A stretch of 64,000 nt of DNA, from contig CM031616.1 in the NCBI GenBank assembly GCA_018398815.1, forward strand, positions 68,115,937 to 68,179,936. The letters are read 5' to 3'. Numbering within the stretch: position 1 is the stretch's first letter; every line of letters starts with the position of its first letter. The translations under genes were made by a program, and so were the position numbers. Positions 47,764-59,883 of the stretch are shown here, piece after piece. The DNA comes from Conus ventricosus. Taxonomy: Eukaryota > Mollusca > Gastropoda > Neogastropoda > Conidae. The notes beneath the pieces were generated by a model. The model was given only the letters and a program-made list of their open reading frames with translations. It was not told the DNA's origin and did no database searches.

Positions 47764-48529
47764 CGTGAAGGAAGAAAGAAGGCAGCAGCATGTTATGGTA
47801 GCTTTCTGCAAGCCGCTTTGCTCAGGCACATTTTGTATGGAGCATAGAAACAGAAACAGTAAGTAACCTCCCAAGTGTGCCTTCACTTTAGCAGCACAAA
47901 TTTAAAAACAGGACTTCTTTAGTCACTTTTCACTTTTTTCACTCCTGGGTTTCATGAGAATACCTACATTTGGTCAGACTTTAATTTCACCTGGAAAGTT
48001 CGAACTGCTCTGATAGTGGGTCAGAGGTGTGTGACAGCCATTGTAACTTGACCTACTTGTCACCTTACATCAACTGACGTCACTTGTCTTGACCTTAGAT
48101 TTGGGGGTCAAGTGACTCCAATGTACAATCAGAGATCTCGTTTTGCACTCCTAGACATCAAGTACTCTTTTACTTGTATTTTAAGAGCCAAAAGTTCATC
48201 ACTAGGAAAATGAAAACTTTCTCGTCAGATGTGTGACTGATGCAGTGACACATGGGTTCACTGCACATAAGCATGCAATTCCTAGCCCAGTTGGAACCAG
48301 AAGTGCGCCCCGCTTGAGAAACTTCTCACTCGCCACCAGCAGACTACAAGAGAGACCCTCTGACAGAACAACTTCCAACCCCCGAAGGAGAAGAATCTTG
48401 GCTGCACCCTCGCCCATACATGTACATGGAACAAAGTTTGGTCCAAAGGATAGGACAGACCCTGCGAGTCAATGACACTAATCTGATGACTTCTAGACTT
48501 ACGCTCACTGGACTTAACAGCCCTCCTCT

Positions 48530-49612
48530 GAATGAGCATCCAGCATTCCTGCATTGCTCCAAAGATGAAAGACTACTTGAACTTGAACTATACGATGTAT
48601 GAGGTCTTCTATGAAGTCCTGTTGATCGATCCGTGTGGGTTATATCAATATATGGCTAGTATACTAATAACTTTGCATGCGTGGCTTATTGGCAAGACGG
48701 ATTGTACTGGCCGGGTTTCTTCCTCCAGCAAGCAAGCTTCTACAGAAGGTGCCAGGACCACTTCATCTGGGAGACTGCTCCATGTTTTGACGATTCTTTC
48801 ACTGACGAAATGTTTCCTGGTATCGCAGTGGGTGTGGTGCATGGACAGTTTCATCACATTTCCTCTTGCACCTACATCCTCAGGAGTTTCAAGCTTAGGT
48901 TTTTCGGTCTTGTAGATTTTATGGACATACTTAAAGGTGTCAATCATAATCCCCTCCGAGACGTTGGTGCTCCAGGCTGGGCAGGCCAAGTCGCTCTAGT
49001 CTTGCTGGATATGGTAGTTCTCTGATTGAGGAGATCCACTTTGTGGCTCGGCACTGCACATCCTCTAATTCTTTGCAGAGTGTTTTATGTCGGGGGTGCC
49101 ACACAGTTTGTCCATACTCGAGGATAGGCCTTGCTAATGTCTTGTATAGCTGGATGAAGAGCTTGCACAAGTTGCAGTCCAAGAACTCGAAGGTTCTGCG
49201 GATGACGCCAATTACGCTGTTTGCTCTTGATGTTACAATGGCAACGTGTTACTTACATTTGAGGTCGTTGTCCACATGAACACCGAGATCCACTTCCACC
49301 TCACTTTCTGCCAGGGGTATTTCTCTGCTGGTTCCGGTTTCAGCATCTGTGTACTTCTTAGGGTATGTTGCTTCTGATTCCTGTGTGCCAATTTTCATCA
49401 CTTTGCATTTCTGTGGGTGGAATCTCAGAAGCCAATTGTCCAACCATTTCTGAAGGCTATCTAGGTCCTGCTGGAGTGATGCGGTTGATTCTTGGTCACC
49501 GCTTGCGGCATATAACTTTGTGTCATCTGCAAATAATTTGACGGTGTTTTGTACATGTTTCGGCAGATCATTGATATAGATGACAAACAGGATTGGTCCT
49601 AACACGCTACAA
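48530..49612 (-). mobile_element. CR1/L2-type LINE, 5'-truncated
   Basis: Minus strand: 49605-49249 starts at the RT motif GPILFVIYINDLPKHV and includes FADDTKLYAA; 49182-48940 has LYKTLARPILEYGQTVWHPR and VQCRATKWISS; 48989-48645 has the tail (KTWSSLPDEVV). Frames differ between pieces. The 5' truncation is just before the VLGP box. Confidence 0.8.
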
Positions 49613-49789
49613 TAGACTAGACACTATTTCTCCTGACTCACAGGAGGTGGCTCACAACCAGGGACCTTCTTGGACTTGACACCTGCTGACCCTCAGGACG
49701 TGGCTGGTAACCAGGCCCCTTTCCCAGGCATCTTCTTCTTCTTCTTCCAGATGGGGATGTTTAACCTGCCCCGCGCCCACAGTCTTCAC

Positions 49790-50500
49790 GTAGACTATTC
49801 TGGCACACAGGTTGCATGCATTGTGTATTTTCGTGTAGCCGGTACTCACCCGTCTTAGGACATGAGCATCGGGATCTTTAGAGTCTGTGTATGATCTTAG
49901 TGCATGTGACACAGACTAGACCTCGGTTTATAGTCCCATCCGAACGACTAGACCACAGAAGCCTCCAAGGGCATACTGGATGAGTTGTGAGAAGTCTGTG
50001 TGCAAGGGCCTAGAGTGTATGAATGTGTATACATGTGCTAAGAAAGCACAGTGTCAAGAGGCCTACCGCTAACTAGGCTAACCTCTAAAGTCCAGGTTAA
50101 AACCCTTTCAACATTTTGCACTGTTCAATTGTAATTGTAATTTTTTTTTTTCCTTAATAATGGTGGTGTTCAGTTTTTAGATCTAATGATTTGTTTTTAC
50201 ACGTCCCTAGCGAGAATACAAATCTGTTTAAATACATAGTCGCTCGGATTAAAGTAAAAGTTACAGGGCAATGTATTGCAGCTGGTGAGTTTCACTACTA
50301 TGAGGTGTAACAGCCTTTAAAAAGCTTGGTCCATGCCAGGTACTGCCAGCAGAGATCGCCACAGCCCCTCTCCGACAGTTTGCGGTCTGGAGTGGAGCTG
50401 CATTCACGTAAAATCCCATCACCAACTTTCGGAAGAGAAGGCCAGTTTGGCCGTTGGTATGGATGACACGTTACACATAGCATGCACCTTCCCCGAAGTT
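49790..50500. repeat. SINE-like fragments
   Basis: CCTCGGTTTATAGTCCCATCCGAA at about 49920 matches the body of the SINE at 15586-15857. TTTCGGAAGAGAAGGCCAGTTTGGCCGTTG...GCATGCACCTTC at about 50425-50495 (plus) matches its 3' part on the opposite strand. Both are partial. Confidence 0.6.
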
Positions 50501-50518
50501 GGAGTATGGCTGCCTTAA

Positions 50519-52284
50519 CCCGCTGAGTGCGATGGGCCACGATCGTGGCTTTACCGCCCGAGTGCGATGAGCCACGATCGTGGCTCAGATGAAAACCGTT
50601 ATACCACCGCCGCTAAACATCTGGATTGATCAGTTCACGTGACTTGCTGGTGTCCATTGTGCACTGGCAAGTCGTGTCAGTCCGTTTTCTCCAAGTTTTT
50701 CGTGCGTTTTGACTGAAATAACGAGTGAATCAGCCACCGAGTTTGAGCAGGAGTTTCGTGGAAGTGGCACGAGGGAAGAATCAGTTGCCGGAGGCAGTAG
50801 TAACGAAAGCGAAGCAGGTGAGTAGATAAACTTTGATTAGTTTGTGTGTTGAGTGATGGAACACTTGCTGCGTGGGGTTATTGGTTATTTTACATTTGTT
50901 GGTCCGCCACATGAAGGAAGGGGGGGATGGAGGGGGCAGGGTACATGGTTACTTACAGGAGTTGCCTGATCAAACTAGAAGATCGTTTCTGGGTGATTAT
51001 AAGTGTTTTGAAAGCACTTTAGAGATGAATAAAAGTGGTGATTTGAAGAGAACAATTTAAACTTTTTTTTTTTTTTTTTAGTTTGGAAACAGTGTGGGCG
51101 TGTCACGAGTGGGCGTGTCTCCAATGAAAGCTATAGCCCTTCCCCTTCCTTATACTAGTGATTCAGATTTTATTTTATTTATGATTTTATGCATGACTTC
51201 ATTTTTCATAGAATGAATAAGTAATGTTGTTAATATTTTTTTCTTTCTGAAAATCAGACTGATCAGTGGAAACTGAGTCAAGCTCTCTGTAACAACTCTT
51301 GCACCATTATGAAACAATGAAATGAACAGAAGACTTAGGATATGTGTTTTCTTGTGTGATCCAGAATCTGGAAGCACTACTGCAGAGGAGAGTGATGCTG
51401 AGAGAGGAGCTCAAGAAAGAGGAACTGTGCTGCTGGCCATCCTACTTGTGTGCGCTCTGGCTGGGAATGTTTTGGATGCGACATAGGACTCTGCCCCGAG
51501 TGCTTTTCAGCCTTCCACAGAAGACCAAGGCCCTAACTTTGTTCTGTGTCTTTCAAGGACATGTTCTTCTTGTTTTCACTGAAGTTTCAAGTGTTTTGAC
51601 ATTCAAGCAGGAAAACTGTGGTGTTTCAAACAATGTGACTGACGTTTTGGATTACCTTTTCGGCAATGTTCTGGATTACACTGTGAAGAATGTCTTCAGC
51701 TGCCATCAGGGTACTGTGTTGTATTTTTTTCTTCAGATTCCTCATTATCTCTAGTTTACAAAAACATATAGTTTTACCTATCTAGCTTCAAGATAAGCCT
51801 GCACAAACCCCATTTCCTTATATAGTGAAATTTGATTGTCCGGATGCTGAATTATAGGTACATCATTTGAGGCACAATTCATTATACATAGCTCAAGTCA
51901 AGAGAATTATCATCTTTCCCATGTTTCCAGCACATATTTGTCTTCATTTTATCTCCAGTCTGAAGTGTTTAGGTGGTACAGAAGAAAAACTGTGTCTCTC
52001 CTAACATTTGACTTACTTTTCAAATAACTTTTCCAGAAATTTTCTCTGCGTATATTTTGAGGTCAGTCTCCAAGTAGGTACCACCTACAGTATTTTCAGT
52101 TATTTCACTAGATTCTACAACATCTCTAGTTTCTAAAAATGTATAGGTTTGCATATCTAGTGCAAATAATATGTAGGCTTATGCAGAAGCCAAATTCTCA
52201 AGTGTGGTGTGTGACGAGTTTCCCGTCCTAGATTTTAACTACATTTCTTTAAAGTTTAAATTGATATACAGAGCACTGTGAGGG
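50519..52284. mobile_element. piggyBac-type TTAA element, copy B
   Basis: Same ends and interior as 20821-22580, flanked by TTAA at 50515-50518 and 52285-52288. It differs by scattered substitutions and small indels (copy A lacks about 8 bp in the left terminal palindrome region). It is inserted beside SINE-like sequence. Confidence 0.85.
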
Positions 52285-52288
52285 TTAA

Positions 52289-52850
52289 TGGTGAGATAAA
52301 AAAAAAAAAAACGGTCATACACACTCAAGTGTCAGAATAATCAACTAGATGATTGTGGACACTCTACGGAAAATAAGAAAAGAAAGAAACGTTGACCCAT
52401 CAGAAACTTTTCTATTTTCTAAACCTTCAACCCACCCCCCATCCCCTCGAACAAAAACAGATATTCATAATAATTTTTATTGTCGATGTTATATGCAAGA
52501 AGCAGAACGATTACTTTTTTACTGGGTTTACTCACATGCGTCTTGTGCAAAATGTCTGATGATCTACAAATCCACGCTATTAGGCCTCGTGGTCTTGGAA
52601 AACCTGCAATTGACTTCCGGAATTATTACGTTGTCACTCCATAATTAGGTTTTCACGTGACTGATATGCGGATAGGAATGTAAAGCTGTTGTTTGGCACA
52701 TTTTGAGTTGCTAAACGACACATCCATCAAAATTGTTTTGCAGTAGTGTTTTTAATTATTGCCTGATTATGAATGTTATGTCCAGGTGTGTCCAACTGTG
52801 CCTAATACAAGAAAAGGAAAACAACTTTCTGTTAAAGAGCACAAAAGTTT
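52289..52850. other. No gene recognised
   Basis: Short AT-rich spacer between the piggyBac-type element and the next LINE. Confidence 0.4.
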
Positions 52851-52852
52851 TA

Positions 52853-53330
52853 ATCATATCATATCATATCAGGTTCAGGAACTAGTAGGCCTATACTAGG
52901 CCTTTCTCCTGATCAAAGCACTGTTCACAATTTTGCCGATTTCTTCAACTACACTTTACAATTAGCGGGTGGTGGAGTAGTGTGGGTGGCAAGATCACTA
53001 CTCCAGTCTCACACCAAATTTGTTGTCTGACATATGCGAGTCAAGTCTGTTTTTGAAGGCCTGTAGTGATGGAGAGTCAACAACTGATGATGGCAGGGCG
53101 TTCCACCTATCCACAACTCTGAATGTAAAAAAGTTCTGTCGTAGGCTCAGACTGCATCTTTGCTTGTATAGTTTGAATTGGTGGCCCCTGGTAACGCCAG
53201 ATGTGTCCAACTGAAGTAGGTCCTGGTTGACTGAATAAAAGCCATGCATGTATTTATACACCTCAATAAGATCTCCTCTGATTCGTCTGTATTCCATACT
53301 AGGAAGGTTAAGCCTTTCAGTCTTTGCTCA
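52853..53330 (-). mobile_element. CR1/L2-type LINE, 3' part (split by LTR element)
   Basis: Minus strand: LNLPSMEYRRIRGDLIEVYK...FKLYKQRCSL...VVDRWNALPSSVVDSPSLQAFKN, then a 3' tail of GATAT repeats (52855-52872). It continues the LINE at 57271-58203, from which it is separated by the LTR retrotransposon. Confidence 0.85.
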
Positions 53331-54270
53331 TGTGGAGAAGTGAAGAAAAGTTATTTACGATGTTTTCAGCCATTATTACAGGAAAAATCACTCTTAACAA
53401 ACGAATGACGTCAACGCTCTTTAATCATAAAGATCAGTAATCCAAAATAGAACATATGTTTCCATGGAAGATAGGTAAATATAAGTTATATCGAAACAAG
53501 CAAACATTTAAGTTGTTTTTTAGTTCAAACATAAATCATACATTAATAACGAAAATATCAACGAAGAAGAGAAATCAATTATTTGGGAATATAAATTTTG
53601 ATACAGTTGCTAAGGGTTAGTTGCTACGATGATTTGCTTATTTACATTTCGTTTTAGGAACGAAGGCAAGCAAATCATCGGAAACTTGATTAAGTTTCAT
53701 TTAATAGTTGTTGGTTAGAATTAGATTATTATATTGCGTTTATCGATAGTTTGTTATATAGTATTATTTTGCTTCGATGTCATGTTGGTAGGATGATGTC
53801 GTAGAGTTGGTCGTTAGATTTGTTTCGATGTTATGTTGTTAGGGTGATGTGGTAGTGTTGGTCGTCCGATCAATTGACGACGAGCATGTATAAAAGGAGA
53901 GTGTGGTTGTGTGTTCGGGGTGGTTCTTGGGTTTGTTGTTCTTGCGCAGCAGTTCTTGCGTTGTTCTTGCTGACGGGTCTCGCTGACAGATGCTTGCTGA
54001 CCATCCTTGCTGACATAAAAGAGAAGAGAAACATCGATTCTGGTCTGGTCTCAAGATTGTTTGCCTGGCTGATCTGAGCGCTGGTTGCTTGCTGTCTCTG
54101 CTACTTCTATTGATCCACAACACCACCCAGCAGATTTAGTCTGCATGATTAATCTGTGCAAAGTGGCAGGCACGAAGATGAGATTGAGCATCCAACATAT
54201 ATAAGATTGAAGTTGAAAATCCTTGGTTTCGATCGAGCTCTTGCCTTTGCCCTAAGACCACGTTGCCACA
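53331..54270 (+). repeat. 5' LTR
   Basis: 940 bp, TG...CA. TATAAAAG at 53889-53896 is a probable promoter TATA box. In the upstream U3 region a roughly 52-bp unit (GCTTCGATGTCATGTTGGTA) is imperfectly duplicated (about 53770-53870), like an enhancer repeat. Confidence 0.93.
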
Positions 54271-54275
54271 GATTT

Positions 54276-54294
54276 TTGGTGTCAGAAGTGGGAT
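54276..54294 (+). other. Primer-binding site, tRNA-Leu
   Basis: TGGTGTCAGAAGTGGGATT is complementary to the CCA-terminated 3' end of eukaryotic tRNA-Leu (…AATCCCACTTCTGACACCA), starting 5 nt after the LTR. Confidence 0.85.
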
Positions 54295-54385
54295 TGTGGA
54301 TCATAATATAGAAGTAAGCCTATATTGACAGCAACCAGACTCAGTAAGCCGGCTGCGGACCAGACCAGCTTCTTCAGATTAGATT

Positions 54386-55429
54386 ATGGACATCATTGAA
54401 GAGATGATGACCATTGGCGAACCCCAAGATCAACACAACACTGATGCTGGCGACCAGTTCCAGCAACACAGCAACCCCTGCAGACTCTACAAGCTGCGTA
54501 AATTTTCAGGCGATGGCGACGTGGAAGACTTCGCCCGAGAGGGGCGCCTCATTCTGCAACTTCAGCCCATCCCAGACCGCTTAGCGGCAAGCTGGCTTAT
54601 TAACTCACTTGACGGACGAGCCAAGCAAGAGATCCTGACACGGGAAGCAGGGGAGATCAACTCAGCTGAGAAAATAATCTACAGGGCTACAGGATGCAGG
54701 GAAACGAGTAACCCCTGCTGTTATGGAAAAACCAGGCAGCGGGGGGGGAGGAAGAAGAAGCAGTCAACAACAATAGAAGAAATCAAGTTCGCAGCAAAAG
54801 GCTGCGCATCAAAGGAAGAAACGAAGACAAACCTCGCCGGAAGATGTCCGACGACTGAAATCAAGATTAACGGCAGGACGACACAGGCTCTCGTGGACAC
54901 GGGCAGCGAAGTAACGACTGTCACAGAAGCTTGGGCTGCAAGAAATCTCAAGAATCTTCGACAAGAAGATGGCCTCGTCAAAATACGAGCAGTGAATGGG
55001 GCAGAGGTGCCCTACTCCGCCATCTACTTGGTCGACATACAAGTCTTCAATACCCTCTGCTCAAACACCCCGGTCTTCGTAGTCAAAACGCCTACGGAGC
55101 CATTTATGAGGGAGAAGAAGGAACGAGTCCCAGTACTGCTGGGGATGAACGTCTTGGAACCCTGCCTGAACAATGCTTCAAACCTTCCTCCAACCCTTCA
55201 ACTCTTAGCGCAAGAAATCAAGAAGAAGAAGATGTCTACCAAGGGCATCGCTCGTACGATCTCCCGTCAACACATCCCTGCCTTCTCTATTGCGACAATC
55301 AAAGTCTCAAGCCCGAAGACTGACTTCATATCCCTGATGGCTTCACTATCGATGCAACCATTTCCCAGGCTCCCGAAAAGAAACCATATCTGCTGCCTAC
55401 ACCAGTTCTACTGCCTAGAAGATCCGTAA
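54386..55429 (+). CDS. Gag-protease polyprotein of LTR retrotransposon
   Basis: 347 codons, intact. Residues about 30-95 resemble a retrotransposon Gag matrix/capsid start (YKLRKFSGDGDVEDFAREGR, ASWLINSLDGRAKQEIL). A basic stretch (GGRKKKQ) follows, then at about 155-255 a retropepsin-like aspartic protease: ALVDTGSEVTTV with the catalytic DTG and a flap/psi-loop VPVLLGMNVLE. Family suggests Ty3-like. The protein ends before any RT; the downstream 900 bp to the 3' LTR has only short frames. Gag is much shorter than usual and lacks a visible CCHC knuckle, consistent with an internal deletion. Confidence 0.75.
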   Translation: MDIIEEMMTIGEPQDQHNTDAGDQFQQHSNPCRLYKLRKFSGDGDVEDFAREGRLILQLQPIPDRLAASWLINSLDGRAKQEILTREAGEINSAEKIIYRATGCRETSNPCCYGKTRQRGGRKKKQSTTIEEIKFAAKGCASKEETKTNLAGRCPTTEIKINGRTTQALVDTGSEVTTVTEAWAARNLKNLRQEDGLVKIRAVNGAEVPYSAIYLVDIQVFNTLCSNTPVFVVKTPTEPFMREKKERVPVLLGMNVLEPCLNNASNLPPTLQLLAQEIKKKKMSTKGIARTISRQHIPAFSIATIKVSSPKTDFISLMASLSMQPFPRLPKRNHICCLHQFYCLEDP

Positions 55430-56335
55430 GACTTGCCAGCAAAGCAAGACGTCTATTCTGAAAATCCAGTATTTTTTTGTAAGAAGAAGAAGAAAAGAAA
55501 AAAAAAAAGGAAGACTCTTAACAGTGGTTAGGATTAGAAAATAGGCATTCGTAAAAACAAGAGACATTTGGAGAAAGGAAAAGCAAAAGTCAGCAAGAAC
55601 TTTAATATTTTTTTTCGAGAAGTTTATCTTTGATAACAGTTTAAATTTTATAGTCTTTTGACAATGTCCATTTTTAGCAAATATAGAAACATGTTTACAT
55701 TTTTTTCTCTTTTGACAACGTTCATTTTTTTTTAGCAAATCTTCCATGGAAATATATTCTTATTCTTTCGTGAGTGGTGTGGCTACAGAATGATTAAGAA
55801 TGACAGAAATTCCTTCTCCCTGTTCTCCTTTTGATTCTCAGTGCCTTATTTCTAAAATAACGCACTAGAATCAAATCTTCTCCTGAAATAATAAGTCGTA
55901 AAGTGCCTTTGTTAAATTGCCCTTTCTTCCTCTGTTTCAAACTCGCCTTATTTACAAAATAACGCAGTTTGAATCTTTCATTTCGGTTTGCCTTGTTTAA
56001 ACAACAACGCAAGCTGAATGAAAAGACAGCATGTCTTGTGAATAATCGGGATTTTCCCCTTCTATTTGATTATCATATTGCCTATTAAAGATAGCGATAT
56101 GAATCAAATTGTCCTAATCTCTTTAAAAAGAATAAGAAGTATCAAATATACTCTATTCTTTTCATTCAAGGAGGACCTTGAATAATCGAGAGAGGGGGGA
56201 GGGAGAAAAGTATTTGGAAGGGGCAGTAACCCTAATACAGGAAATTGACTAGGAAGTGGAGTTATATACCCATCCTAGCACCTGTCCCAACTTTCGATTC
56301 AATGAGGGCATTGAAAAACAAGAGTAGGGGGCAAA
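55430..56335. other. Non-coding internal region of LTR element
   Basis: AT-rich with several imperfect repeats (AACGCA...GAATC/GAATCAAA near 55858-56120). No RT, RNase H or integrase motif on either strand. Confidence 0.6.
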
Positions 56336-57270
56336 TGTGGAGAAGTGAAGAAAAGTTATTTACGATGTTTTCAGCCATTATTACAGGAAAAATCACTCTT
56401 AACAAACGAATGACGTCAAACGCTCTTTAATCATAAAGATCAGTAATCCAAAATAGAACATATGTTTCCATGGAAGATAGGTAAATATAAGTTATATCGA
56501 AACAAGCAAACATTTAAGTTGTTTTTTAGTTCAAACATAAATCATACATTAATAACGAAAATATCAACGAAGAAGAGAAATCAATTATTTGGGAATATAA
56601 ATTTTGATACAGTTCTAAGGGTTAGTTGCTACGATGATTTGCTTATTTACATTTCGTTTTAGGAACGAAGGCAAGCAAATCATCGGAAACTTGATTAAGT
56701 TTCATTTAATAGTTGTTGGTTAGAATTAGATTATTATTTGCGTTTATCGATAGTTTGTTATAGTATTATTTTGCTTCGATGTCATGTTGGTAGGATGATG
56801 TCGTAGAGTTGGTCGTTAGATTTGTTTCGATGTTATGTTGTTAGGTGATGTGGTAGTGTTGGTCGTCCGATCAATTGACGACGAGCATGTATAAAAGGAG
56901 AGTGTGGTTGTGTGTTCGGGGTGGTTCTTGGGTTGTTGTTCTTGCGCAGCAGTTCTTGCGTTGTTCTTGCTGACGGGTCTCGCTGACAGATGCTTGCTGA
57001 CCATCCTTGCTGACATAAAAGAGAAGAGAAACATCGATTCTGGTCTGGTCTCAAGATTGTTTGCCTGGCTGATCTGAGCGCTGGTTGCTTGCTGTCTCTG
57101 CTACTTCTATTGATCCACAACACCACCCAGCAGATTTAGTCTGCATGATTAATCTGTGCAAAGTGGCAGGCACGAAGATGAGATTGAGCATCCAACATAT
57201 ATAAGATTGAAGTTGAAAATCCTTGGTTTCGATCGAGCTCTTGCCTTTGCCCTAAGTCCACGTTGCCACA
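56336..57270 (+). repeat. 3' LTR
   Basis: 935 bp, differing from the 5' LTR by several 1-3 bp indels and a few substitutions. TATAAAAG lies at 56890-56897. Confidence 0.93.
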
Positions 57271-58203
57271 GCTCATATGTGAGTTCTTTCAGACAAGGCA
57301 CATTTTTGGACGCACGTCTTAGCACACTTTCTATCAAGTTTTTTATCGCCCCGCTGTCCGGGCGACCATGCTACGTTGCCAAATTCTAAGTGTGGACGCA
57401 CTAGTGCGACAAAAAGCATCTTGAATCTGTCCTTGTCTAAATACGTGTATGATCTACGAATGAGACCTACAAGTCGATTTGCCTTGTTAACTTGACCTTG
57501 AATGTGACCAGAAAATTGGAGTTTATTGTCTACTAAAACACCCAGATCTTTTTCAACTTCAGAGGCCTCCATCTGAGTCGTGTTTCTTCATGCAGTACGT
57601 ATGGTGGGGGTTATTGTGACCCAAATGGAGTACGTGGCATTTATCCGCATTGAAACGAAGCTGCCATGTGTCAGCCCATGCTACAAGACTGTTCAGATCC
57701 GATTGGAGCTGGGTTATGAACTCGTCTTTGTCTACACGAGAGAAAACTTTGGTGTCGTCAGCGTACAGCTCACAAAGCGATTGCACAACACTTGGCAAGT
57801 CATTGATATAAATGACGAACAAAACGGGCCCGAGACAGCTGCCTTGCGGTACTCCGCTCGCCACTGGTGGCCACTCAGAAAAATTGTCTTTGACACGTAC
57901 CCTCTGCCTCCTGCCTATCAGAAAATCCCGAATCCATTTCAACACAAACGAGTTAACACCATATGACTCAAGCTTCTCGAGTAGGCGGAGATGGGGCACA
58001 CTGTCGAACGCCTTGGAGAAATCTAAATAAATGGCATCCACTGGGATACCAGTATCTGCATACTCAGTCCACTTGTCCAGTGCTGCAAGCAGGTTACTAG
58101 TACAAGACCGCTTCGATATGAAGCCGTGCTGATGACGAGACAGAAGTTCTTTTTCTTCGAGATATTCCACAAGTCTATTCCTAATGATGGATTCCATAAG
58201 CTT
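57271..58203 (-). mobile_element. CR1/L2-type LINE, RT part (split by LTR element)
   Basis: Minus strand: 58203-57580 reads an RT (MESIIRNRLVEYLEEKELLS..., YLDFSKAFDSVPH, GVPQGSCLGPVLFVIYINDL, YADDTKVFSRV). After one frame change 57572-57273 reads EVEKDLGVLVDNKLQFSGHI...LVRPHLEFGNVAWSP. It is 5'-truncated at about 58203 at an A/AAG-rich junction, and joins 53330 when the LTR element and one GCTCA are removed. Confidence 0.85.
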
Positions 58204-58387
58204 AAAAAAAAAAGAAGAAGAAGAAGATACATGGACCCTTTGAAGCAAATTTGATGTAACATATCTGTCACACAGACAAAACGAACAATAAGATACCAAT
58301 TATCCAATCACAATATGTATGTCATAAAGATAACACGAACAATGAAATTCCTCTTGTCCAATCACGTCAGATACAGAATGAACAAAT

Positions 58388-58388
58388 A

Positions 58389-58429
<41 letters not shown>

Positions 58430-58458
58430 ATATATAGACACACACAGACACAGACACA

Positions 58459-58493
<35 letters not shown>

Positions 58494-58500
58494 TAACACG
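58388..58500. repeat. (CT)n and (CA)n compound microsatellite
   Basis: CT run 58391-58425, TA run, then CA/CAGACA run to about 58490. Confidence 0.95.
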
Positions 58501-58504
58501 CTCA

Positions 58505-59180
58505 TATTGCAAGTGTATGCCTGCGCACGCCTGCAGATTTGTGTATTTGTGTGCGTGTCCCCTTGAATGTGTATTGATATGTGTGCTGTTTTTGTGTTTG
58601 AATGTGTGTTCATGCACTACTCCTGCATGCCCTAGTAGATTCCATCTTCCTGAATGCATCAAAGCGCGAACCTTTACATTGCACTGAGAGAGAAGATAGG
58701 ATAGGAGGTGCTAATGCATGATATCAAACATCAGATATAGGCCCACTGCGCATATCGCCAATGATCAAGTCTTCAAATTAGTAGAAAGAAACTCGTGGAG
58801 AGCGTGGCAGCAGAGAGTCCTCAGAAGAGAAGCCCCCTTCAAGCAAGTGTTTCGGCCCTTATCTCCTGACACTCTAGGGGGTTGGGCCACACCGGGTTCA
58901 TGACTCCGGATGTCCCTCTGCTGCCCCCTTTTTTTCCCCATCTTGGGACGAGCCATGGCTGGGATTCAAGCAGTACATTGGACCATGATGATGGAGATCT
59001 GCTGACATCAGTTGAAAATGGAAAGAAAACGACCTGCGAATAGCCAGGTAATAATATCTGGTATTTTTTTTTTTTACAGGGAACTGTCAAAGAAGGTCAT
59101 GGTAACTCCCCATGATGTTAAAGAGTGAAGCTCATACACAGTAAAGCATCATTTCAAACGGATCAGTCATCTCAAACATG
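58505..59180. other. No gene recognised
   Basis: Frames on both strands at 58718-58956 have no recognisable domain. Confidence 0.4.
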
Positions 59181-59199
59181 ATTTGACAACACACGTGCA

Positions 59200-59201
59200 T
59201 G

Positions 59202-59237
<36 letters not shown>

Positions 59238-59256
59238 TGCATGCATGCATGCACAC

Positions 59257-59289
<33 letters not shown>

Positions 59290-59322
59290 CACACATGCAC
59301 ACACACCTCTCTCTCTCTCTCT
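59200..59322. repeat. (CA)n/(CACG)n/(CATG)n/(CT)n compound microsatellite
   Basis: Alternating CA, GCATGCAT, GCACGCAC and CT runs. Confidence 0.95.
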
Positions 59323-59544
59323 GGGCCACGCAGATCAACAGACTGCTTGTTTGTTCTATGTGGTCTGTGCTGGCATTCTGCTCGGCGATTCGGTATCGTA
59401 AGCAACATTCTTTTGGCGTTTTGGATATGCGATCAATTTCATCATGGAAGAAAGAGTGATGCTACTTTTTCGTTTACTGTTGACTTTTCCTTGCCTCATG
59501 AAAAAAAATCGTCTACACTAATTAAGCCGAGTTTAACTGTGTTT

Positions 59545-59814
59545 GCTATTGTTGGTTTCTGTGTTTGTTTAACTATGTCCAAGATCGAAAAGGTTGTGCC
59601 ATATCTGAATAAATGTTGAAAAGTTTCGTTGTTCCAGATGGTATTGAGTTTTGAAAGTACTGTCAATATTTGGGCCAGCCTGGAGAGGACTTCTAGTTTG
59701 AACCCTTCATCTCTCACAACTGCTCCCAGTATCTTGAAACTGCTCACTATATCAAGTTTTTGGCCACTTACTCTGGTGTATTTTTTCATGCTGCTGGGTG
59801 TTGTTTGGCCATCT

Positions 59815-59883
<69 letters not shown>

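Larger units (their letters stand above)
53331..57270 (+). mobile_element. LTR retrotransposon, Gag-protease only
   Basis: Two direct LTRs (53331-54270 and 56336-57270) start TGTGGAG and end GCCACA. The 5-bp target duplication GCTCA flanks the element (53326-53330, 57271-57275). It has a primer-binding site for tRNA-Leu, a G-rich polypurine tract (AGTAGGGGGCAAA before 56336) and one internal ORF. Total 3.94 kb, internal 2.07 kb. No RT, RNase H or integrase can be found, so it depends on another element. The LTRs differ by only a handful of small changes, so insertion is recent. Confidence 0.93.

Noticed and set aside
48233..48475. 80-codon Arg/Pro-rich frame
   Set aside because: No domain; sits beside a LINE 3' end and overlaps frames on the other strand.
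59172..59408. His/Thr or Cys/Val-rich frames on both strands
   Set aside because: Translations of a compound CA/CT microsatellite.
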